This document shows, in pieces, positions 58,778-64,000 of a stretch of DNA of 64,000 bases; the first letter of the stretch is position 1; every line of letters begins with the position of its first letter. This stretch comes from Starkeya sp. ORNL1 (lineage in GTDB: Bacteria > Pseudomonadota > Alphaproteobacteria > Rhizobiales > Xanthobacteraceae). Under the pieces are notes generated by a model. The model saw only the letters and a program-made list of their open reading frames with translations. It ran no database searches and was not told the DNA's origin. The stretch covers positions 3,224,001 to 3,288,000 of the forward strand of contig NZ_CP048834.1 in the NCBI RefSeq assembly GCF_012971745.1, written 5' to 3'. A program made the position numbers and the translations under genes.

Positions 58778-60121
58778 TCAGTTCGCGGTTTCGCCGAGCA
58801 CGTCGTCAAGCGCGCTGATGAAGGTGTCGGCATGCTCGCGCCCGAACACCAGCGGCGGCCGGATCTTCAGGACGTTCGCGTAAGGGCCCGAAGCGCTGAT
58901 GAGCACGCGGCGCTGGCGCAGTCCGTTGACGATTCGCGCCGTCAGGCCCGCATCCGGCTCCTTGGTTGCACGGTCGCGCACCAGTTCCAGCCCGACGAAC
59001 AGGCCGGCGCCGCGCACGTCGCCGATTGCCTCAAAGCGGGTAGCGAGTTCGCGCAGCCCCGCCATCATATAGGCGCCGACATTGGCGGCGTTCGCCACCA
59101 GCCCGTCCCGCTCGATGACCTCGAGCACCGCATTGCCGGCGGCGCAGGAGACCGGATTGCCGCCGAAGGTGTTGAAATAGCGCGCCTTGCGGCCGAATTC
59201 GTCGACCACCTCGGGATCCATCACCACCGCGGCGATCGGCTGGCCATTGCCCATCGGCTTGCCGACCGTGACCATGTCCGGCCGGATGCCGTGGCGCAGG
59301 AAGCCCCAGAGCGCCGCACCGGTGCGGCCGAAGCCCGGCTGCACCTCGTCGGCGACGAACAGCGCGCCCTCGGCATGCACCACGTCCACCGCCTCCTTCA
59401 GGAAGCCGGCGGGATCGGACAACACGCCATCGCTGGAGAAGATGGTATCGCAGATCATCATCGCCGGCTCGACGCCGTGCGCGCGCATGTCCGCGATGGC
59501 GGCCCGCACGTCGGCGGCGAAGGCGGCCCCGAGGCCCTCCGCGCCGCGCCGATAGGCGTCGGGCGCCGGCACCGCACGCACATGCGCGCCGATCGGCACA
59601 TGGCGGCCGAGCGAGGGCGAGAATTGCGACACCGCATCGGTGATGCCGTGATAGGCGAGCGAGGTGACGATGATGCCGGTGCCGCCGGTCTGCGCCTTGG
59701 CGATGCGATAGGCGAGGTCGTTGGCCTCGCTGCCGGTGCAGGTGAACATCACGTGCCCGAGCGGCGCCGGGAAGGTGGCGAGGAAGCGCTCGGCATAATC
59801 GAGGATCAGCTCGTGCAGATAGCGCGTATGGGTGTTCAGCGTCGCCACCTGCCTGGTGATGGCGGCCACCACATCCGGCTGGCAATGCCCGACCGAGGCG
59901 ACATTGTTGTAGACGTCGAGATAGGCGTTACCGTCCGGATCATAGAGCCACACGCCCTCGCCGCGGACGATGTGCACCGGCTCCTCGTAGAACAGCCGGT
60001 AGGCCGGGCCGAGCAGGCGCTCGCGCCGTTCGATCATCGTGCGCTCGCGCTCGGGCAGCGCGTTCGAGGCGCCGGGCACATAGGCATTCACCATGCCGGG
60101 CAGGAAGGCGGTGTCACTCAT
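58778..60121 (-). CDS. Class III aminotransferase/phospho-lyase (PHYKPL/ETNPPL-like)
   Basis: The 447-residue pyridoxal-phosphate enzyme belongs to the class III aminotransferase group that includes mammalian 5-phosphohydroxylysine and ethanolamine-phosphate phospho-lyases. Evidence is [49 protein letters not shown] and the cofactor lysine in [15 protein letters not shown]. The ATG at 60121 with an AGAG-type site agrees with the family length. It follows the phosphotransferase gene by five bases, like the paired kinase and lyase of mammals. Substrate is inferred; a simple aminotransferase is possible. Confidence 0.85.
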   Translation of the reverse strand: MSDTAFLPGMVNAYVPGASNALPERERTMIERRERLLGPAYRLFYEEPVHIVRGEGVWLYDPDGNAYLDVYNNVASVGHCQPDVVAAITRQVATLNTHTRYLHELILDYAERFLATFPAPLGHVMFTCTGSEANDLAYRIAKAQTGGTGIIVTSLAYHGITDAVSQFSPSLGRHVPIGAHVRAVPAPDAYRRGAEGLGAAFAADVRAAIADMRAHGVEPAMMICDTIFSSDGVLSDPAGFLKEAVDVVHAEGALFVADEVQPGFGRTGAALWGFLRHGIRPDMVTVGKPMGNGQPIAAVVMDPEVVDEFGRKARYFNTFGGNPVSCAAGNAVLEVIERDGLVANAANVGAYMMAGLRELATRFEAIGDVRGAGLFVGLELVRDRATKEPDAGLTARIVNGLRQRRVLISASGPYANVLKIRPPLVFGREHADTFISALDDVLGETAN

Positions 60122-60126
60122 CTCTC

Positions 60127-61179
60127 TCACTCCATGCCGCAGGCTTGGCGGAAGACGCGGCGCGCGGCGTCGCGATCGATGGCGGCGAAGGCCCGCAGTC
60201 CCTCCGCCGCGCGGGGATGGTTGCGCATGATGTAGGCGCGATTCTCCGGATAGAGCCGCGCCCGCCACTCGGTGATGGTGATGGTGGTGACGTGGCGCAT
60301 CGCGATCAGGTCGAACAGGATGTCGATCTCTTCGGCGTGCAACGCCAGCACCGAATGATAGGCGGCTACGAAGTCCGCCGCCCGCACCAGCGAGTGCGCG
60401 CCGGCGACCTGGTAGGAAGCGGCGATGGCGACGTCATTGACCAGCGGGGTCTCGACCATATCGCCGAAATCGAGCACGCCGGTGACCCGCACCGGATTGG
60501 CGGGATCGACCAGCACATTGTGCGGGTTGAAGTCATTGTGCACCACCTGCCGGCGCTGGCGCTGCTGTACCGGGCGCACCTCGTCCTCGAACCGGTCGAG
60601 GAAGCCGGTCGCGAGTTCCCGAAGCTCGGTATCGCCGATATTGGGCAGCCAGTCGCGCAGCCGGCCGACATTGCTGATGTCCCACAACAGATCGTGCGTC
60701 GCCCCCGGATGGCGGAAATCGCGCAGAGCGAGGCCGAGCCGGGCGAGGCAGCGGCCGAGGTCCTCGCGCTGCGGGGCGGAGGGCGGCGCGCGGTATTGCG
60801 GCTCGCCGGTGAGATAGGTGAGCAGGCGCACCGTGTGGGTCTCGCCGCCCAGCGGCAAGGCCAGTTCGGTGCGGCCGTCGACGGTGCGGCACACCCGCGG
60901 CACCGGCAGGCCGGCGTCGCGCGCCTCGATATGCAGTAGCGCCTCGGTCTGGAAATTGGTGACGACGGGGTCTTCGGCCGAATTGGTGATCTTCAGCACA
61001 TATTCCTGCCCGTCCGCCGCGACGAGGTGGAAATTCTTGTCGCGCTCGCTGGTGAGCAGGCTGACCTCGGCCTCGATGCCGAAATGATCCCGAGCGATCG
61101 CCGCCGCATTGTCGGCATCGGCGGCGGGCGCCGTGGTGATCAGAAGATTATTGGCGCCGTGGGCGGCGTGGAGCGACAT
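60127..61179 (-). CDS. Aminoglycoside-phosphotransferase-fold kinase (hydroxylysine-kinase-like)
   Basis: The 350-residue protein has the APH fold with catalytic loop VVHNDFNPHNVLVD and DFGDMV as the metal aspartate. The closest known type is the HYKK/AGPHD1 family, which phosphorylates 5-hydroxylysine. It lies between PxpC-like and phospho-lyase-like genes. The start at 61179 is chosen over 61209, whose ten extra residues have no similarity to the family. The phosphorylated substrate is not proven. Confidence 0.85.
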   Translation of the reverse strand: MSLHAAHGANNLLITTAPAADADNAAAIARDHFGIEAEVSLLTSERDKNFHLVAADGQEYVLKITNSAEDPVVTNFQTEALLHIEARDAGLPVPRVCRTVDGRTELALPLGGETHTVRLLTYLTGEPQYRAPPSAPQREDLGRCLARLGLALRDFRHPGATHDLLWDISNVGRLRDWLPNIGDTELRELATGFLDRFEDEVRPVQQRQRRQVVHNDFNPHNVLVDPANPVRVTGVLDFGDMVETPLVNDVAIAASYQVAGAHSLVRAADFVAAYHSVLALHAEEIDILFDLIAMRHVTTITITEWRARLYPENRAYIMRNHPRAAEGLRAFAAIDRDAARRVFRQACGME

Positions 61180-61224
61180 GTCGACTTCCCAGAATTGGAC
61201 GGCGGCCATGCGGCCAGCCGCCGG

Positions 61225-62202
61225 TCACGCGAGCGGATCGAGGCTCGCGTCGGTGCAGGCGGCGTCGAGCGCACGGCGCATCGCCTGCGCCTCGCTCATG
61301 TCCACGCGCCGGAAATGGATGATCTCGCCGGGCCGGGTCTGGCCGAGCTTCCACAATGCCGCGCTCGGCACGGTGAAGGGGTTGATGAAGCCGCCGGTGC
61401 TCGGCGCGTCCTGGATCAGGATGATCGGGGTCTGGCCGGCAAGGTTGATGGCGCCTAGCGGATAGCCGTGGTCGAGGATGTTGGAGGGGTCGCGCCCATG
61501 CTCCGGCCGCTTGTCGTGGGCGCGGGCGCTGAAGGTGAACTCCGGCCCGGTGAGGCGCATGCCGGTGCGGTTGCTCTTCGCCTGCACTAACCAGTCCGCC
61601 GAGAAGAAGCGGTCTATTCCCGGTGCGTCCAGCCAGTCGTCGTTCGGGCCGAGCATGCATTCGACCACGCGCGGACCGTTCGCCGCGATCACCGGGCGCC
61701 TCGCCTCGCCGACCCGGCGGAGCGCGGCGTTCGCCGGCGCGCCGAGCGGAATGCTCTGCCCGGCTTTCAGCGCATAGCCGTCGACACCACCGACCCCGGC
61801 CATGTGGAAGGTCGCTCGCGAGCCGAGCACGACTGGGGTGTCGATGCCGCCGTCAAAGGCGATGTAGGCACGCACCCCGCCCTTGGCCGGGCCGAGCGTC
61901 AGCATCTGTCCGGCGCGCACGGGAATGGTCTGCCAGGTCGGCACCGGCGCATCATCGAGCTTGGCCGCCATGTCGGCGCCGGTGAGCGCAATCACGCCGT
62001 CGCGCCCGAAGCGCAGCGTCGGGCCGATGAACTGGCATTCGAGCGCCGCGGTGTCGCGGTCATTGCCGACCAGCAGGTTGGCAAGGCGGAACGACCATGC
62101 ATCCGCCGGGCCGGAGGGCGGGAAGCCCTGCTCCCAATAGCCGATGCGCCCCGGCAATTCCTGGACCGAGGTTTCCAGCCCCTGCTTGACGACCTCAAAC
62201 AT
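61225..62202 (-). CDS. PxpC/KipA-like 5-oxoprolinase subunit C (carboxyltransferase-type fold)
   Basis: The 325-residue protein has the features of the AHS2/PxpC family: ETSVQELPGRIGYWEQGFPP, SGPADAWSFRLANLLVGND, LTGADMAAKLDD and ILIQDAPSTGGF. PxpC works with PxpB and PxpA in ATP-dependent opening of 5-oxoproline; some relatives act on other lactams. GGAGG lies five bases before the ATG at 62202, fixing the start, which overlaps the pxpB-like end by eight bases. No PxpA gene is in the window. Confidence 0.9.
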   Translation of the reverse strand: MFEVVKQGLETSVQELPGRIGYWEQGFPPSGPADAWSFRLANLLVGNDRDTAALECQFIGPTLRFGRDGVIALTGADMAAKLDDAPVPTWQTIPVRAGQMLTLGPAKGGVRAYIAFDGGIDTPVVLGSRATFHMAGVGGVDGYALKAGQSIPLGAPANAALRRVGEARRPVIAANGPRVVECMLGPNDDWLDAPGIDRFFSADWLVQAKSNRTGMRLTGPEFTFSARAHDKRPEHGRDPSNILDHGYPLGAINLAGQTPIILIQDAPSTGGFINPFTVPSAALWKLGQTRPGEIIHFRRVDMSEAQAMRRALDAACTDASLDPLA

Positions 62203-63070
62203 GCGCGCCTCCACGGGCTGCACGCTCGGCAAGCCAGCCGCGATATTTCCGCAGCGAGAAGCGCTGATAGCCGATGTCCGGGTGCTGGTAGGTACCGGCG
62301 GTCACCTGCGCGTCGATATGGTCCCACTCCTCGCGGTCGATCGGGATGAAGCGCACCCGGTCGCCGGCGCGGAACAGCGCCAGGTCTTCGCGGAACGCCG
62401 GCAGCTTCTGCTCGCGGTCCCAGATCGGCATCGGCGTGCGGGCGAAGATCTGGTAGCCGCCCGGCGTCTGGTCCGGATAGATGCAGGTGATGGCGCCGCC
62501 GAGCCCGATGGTGCCCTTGGGCGTCCAGGTGCGCGGCGGATTGTATTTCGGCGCCACCAGATTATGCGCCGGATCGAGCGGCATCAGCGAGCACAGGCCC
62601 GGCCAGAAGCCGAGCGCGGCCACCCAGTATTCCGTCCCCGAATGATGCCGCACCAGCTCGCGGCGCCCGGCGAGATTGTTCAGTTCGCAGAGCAGCTCGG
62701 GATCCGGCGTCTTGTCGGCGATCTTGGCGCGATAATCCTCGACGCAGGCGGTGGTCCACGGGTCGAAATACAGCACCGGGACGTAATAGAGCCGGCTGTC
62801 GAGCTCGACGTCCTCGCTGCCGCCAGCCGAGGCGGCGAGCGTCGTCACCTCGCGCACCATGTCGTCATAGGAGATGCAATCGGGATCGTAGGAGACCTGC
62901 AGCGAGGCCATTTCCGGGATCAGTTCGACCATGCCGGAAATGCCCGCCTGCCGGATCGCCGCGGCGAGGCTGTGCACGCGGAAATTCAGCTCGAAGCCCA
63001 TCTCGTCGCCGAGCTCGACTTCAATGTAGCGATCGCCGCCAGGGTAGAATCGCGGAGCGTCATAGATCAT
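62195..63070 (-). CDS. PxpB/KipI-like 5-oxoprolinase subunit B
   Basis: The 291-residue protein is of the AHS1/PxpB family. Evidence includes MGFELNFRVHSLAAAIRQAG, DLISYDDMV-like DCISYDDMVREV, ALGFWPGLCSLMPLDP and GGAITCIYPDQTPGGYQIF. It is longer than enterobacterial PxpB (about 220 residues) because of N-terminal and C-terminal extensions. It is the first gene of the minus-strand operon, divergent from gntR, and shares a 143-base intergenic region with a palindrome. Confidence 0.9.
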   Translation of the reverse strand: MIYDAPRFYPGGDRYIEVELGDEMGFELNFRVHSLAAAIRQAGISGMVELIPEMASLQVSYDPDCISYDDMVREVTTLAASAGGSEDVELDSRLYYVPVLYFDPWTTACVEDYRAKIADKTPDPELLCELNNLAGRRELVRHHSGTEYWVAALGFWPGLCSLMPLDPAHNLVAPKYNPPRTWTPKGTIGLGGAITCIYPDQTPGGYQIFARTPMPIWDREQKLPAFREDLALFRAGDRVRFIPIDREEWDHIDAQVTAGTYQHPDIGYQRFSLRKYRGWLAERAARGGAHV

Positions 63071-63111
63071 CGGAAGATAGCCCGCGGACGTGATGAAAGC
63101 CGGGTGAAAAT

Positions 63112-63126
63112 GATATACGATATATC
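63112..63126. promoter_or_regulatory. Candidate GntR operator (palindrome)
   Basis: GATATA-CGA-TATATC is a perfect inverted repeat with a three-base spacer. It lies 41 bases before the pxpB-like start. A related GGTATATGAGATA begins at 63181, nearer the gntR start. FCD-type GntR proteins commonly bind short palindromes of this kind. Confidence 0.5.
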
Positions 63127-63213
63127 GCCGGGAGCCGCAACGGGCGCCTCGGCGCGCAGTGGTTCGCGCCGTGCCGTTTTGGTATATGAGATAGCGGGGA
63201 ACGGGGACCGGGA

Positions 63214-63888
63214 ATGGCGAAGATCGAATACCGCACGCTGAACGATCGCGCCTATGAGCAGATCAAGAAGGGCTTGATTTCCGGTGCCTTCCGTTCCGGC
63301 CAGACCCTTGTGATCCGCAGCCTCGCCGACACCTACGGCATCTCCACCACGCCGGTGCGCGAGGCGCTGCAGCGCCTGGTCGCCGAGCGGAACCTCGAAC
63401 TGCTGCCGAATCGCTCGATCGTGGTGCCGTTCCTCTCGGCCGAGCGCTTCATCGAGCTGGTGCGCATCCGCCGCGAGCTCGAAGGCCTCGCCGGCGAACT
63501 GGCGACGCCGAATATCCGCGCCAGCCACATCACCCGGCTGCAGGCGATGATCGACGCCATGGACCGCACCATCCAGGAAGAAGCCGGCGCCGAGTATCAG
63601 GCGCTCAACAACAAGTTCCACTTCGCGATCTATGAGCGGGCCGGCGCCCCGGTGTTGTTCCAGCTGATCCAGAACATGTGGACGCAGGTCGGCCCGTTCT
63701 TCAACGAGCTGACCGAGGATGCCGGCTTCGTCGCGGTGGCCAATGAGCAGCACCGGCATATCATCGCCGCCATGAGGGATGGCGACGCAGCCGCGGTGCG
63801 CCGCCATCTTGCCACCGACATCACGGTGGCGGGCGACCATCTCATCCCGCGCCTGATCGAGGGCGAGAAGGCCGCCGCCTCGGCCTGA
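63214..63888 (+). CDS. GntR-family regulator with FCD domain
   Basis: The 224-residue regulator has an N-terminal winged helix (RAYEQIKKGLISGAFRSGQ, then TYGISTTPVREALQRLVAE) and a C-terminal FCD domain with metal-binding positions in NNKFHFAIYERAG and EQHRHIIAAMRDGD. FCD regulators usually respond to carboxylic-acid metabolites. It is divergent from the pxpB-like operon and probably represses it. The motif and spacing are good; the ligand is unknown. Confidence 0.93.
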   Translation: MAKIEYRTLNDRAYEQIKKGLISGAFRSGQTLVIRSLADTYGISTTPVREALQRLVAERNLELLPNRSIVVPFLSAERFIELVRIRRELEGLAGELATPNIRASHITRLQAMIDAMDRTIQEEAGAEYQALNNKFHFAIYERAGAPVLFQLIQNMWTQVGPFFNELTEDAGFVAVANEQHRHIIAAMRDGDAAAVRRHLATDITVAGDHLIPRLIEGEKAAASA

Positions 63889-63922
63889 CACGGCCCCGGC
63901 CGGAAGCTTGCCCTGCACCGGC

Positions 63923-64000
63923 CTAGTCCCGGTCCATGCGGGCATAGAGCAGCCAGAACGCCCCGGCGAGCAACGGCAGGGTCACTGCCAGCACGATGGT
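63923..64000 (-). CDS. C-terminal end of a membrane protein (gene continues beyond window)
   Basis: The last 25 codons and a TAG stop are visible: a hydrophobic segment TIVLAVTLPLLAGAFWLLYA followed by RMDRD. It is probably a terminal membrane helix with a short cytoplasmic tail. Too little is present to name a family. Confidence 0.5.
   Translation of the reverse strand, partial: TIVLAVTLPLLAGAFWLLYARMDRD

Overview
The window is GC-rich bacterial chromosome with dense, mostly operonic genes. Gene content suggests an alphaproteobacterium, most likely of the order Hyphomicrobiales (Rhizobiales). Grounds are a full hopanoid pathway, a kdp potassium operon, an OhrR-type regulator, a fused indolepyruvate ferredoxin oxidoreductase, a GTTC-N7-GTTC SOS-type box and many palindromic intergenic repeats. 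The order-level assignment is inference; no rRNA gene is present.

Layout. 1-5951: the 3' end of lon, four small or secreted unknown proteins, and a SAF-domain dehydrogenase next to a SorC-type sugar regulator. 5952-14870: repeat-rich spacer, then kdpE-kdpD and kdpC-kdpB-kdpA-kdpF (all minus strand), preceded by a 27-residue membrane peptide gene. 14871-24493: single genes and pairs, namely OhrR, a LysR/glyoxalase-type dioxygenase/esterase module, a Crp/Fnr regulator, a membrane adenylate cyclase, a zinc metallopeptidase, MoaB, a small glycosyltransferase and a radical SAM protein with a putative SOS operator. 24574-24650: tRNA-Arg(CCG).

24779-43959: a complete hopanoid locus in two convergent blocks. 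The plus-strand block is hpnI-hpnJ-hpnK-hpnL-dxs-hpnN and ispH-hpnH. The minus-strand block, in transcription order, is hpnA-hpnB-hpnC-hpnD-hpnE-shc-hpnG. Together they supply isoprenoid precursors (Dxs, IspH), make squalene (HpnD, HpnC, HpnE), cyclise it (Shc), add and process the C5 side chain (HpnH, HpnG), decorate it (HpnI, HpnK, HpnJ) and move hopanoids to the outer membrane (HpnN). A DUF1127 protein, a winged-helix/TPR regulator and a GFA-type protein follow. The tRNA beside the block raises the possibility of a genomic island, but no integrase or duplicated tRNA end was seen.

46737-58481: an orphan TctC-type binding protein, an Lrp/AsnC regulator, then a leucine catabolic operon: fused 2-oxoacid:ferredoxin oxidoreductase, isovaleryl-CoA dehydrogenase, methylcrotonyl-CoA carboxylase (two subunits), HMG-CoA lyase and a methylglutaconyl-CoA hydratase-like protein. 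58533-63888: a minus-strand operon of PxpB-like and PxpC-like proteins, a hydroxylysine-kinase-like phosphotransferase, a class III aminotransferase/phospho-lyase and a 72-residue biotinyl carrier, with a divergent GntR regulator and a palindromic candidate operator. This last operon is the best candidate for an undescribed catabolic pathway. The window ends in the 3' end of a minus-strand membrane protein gene.
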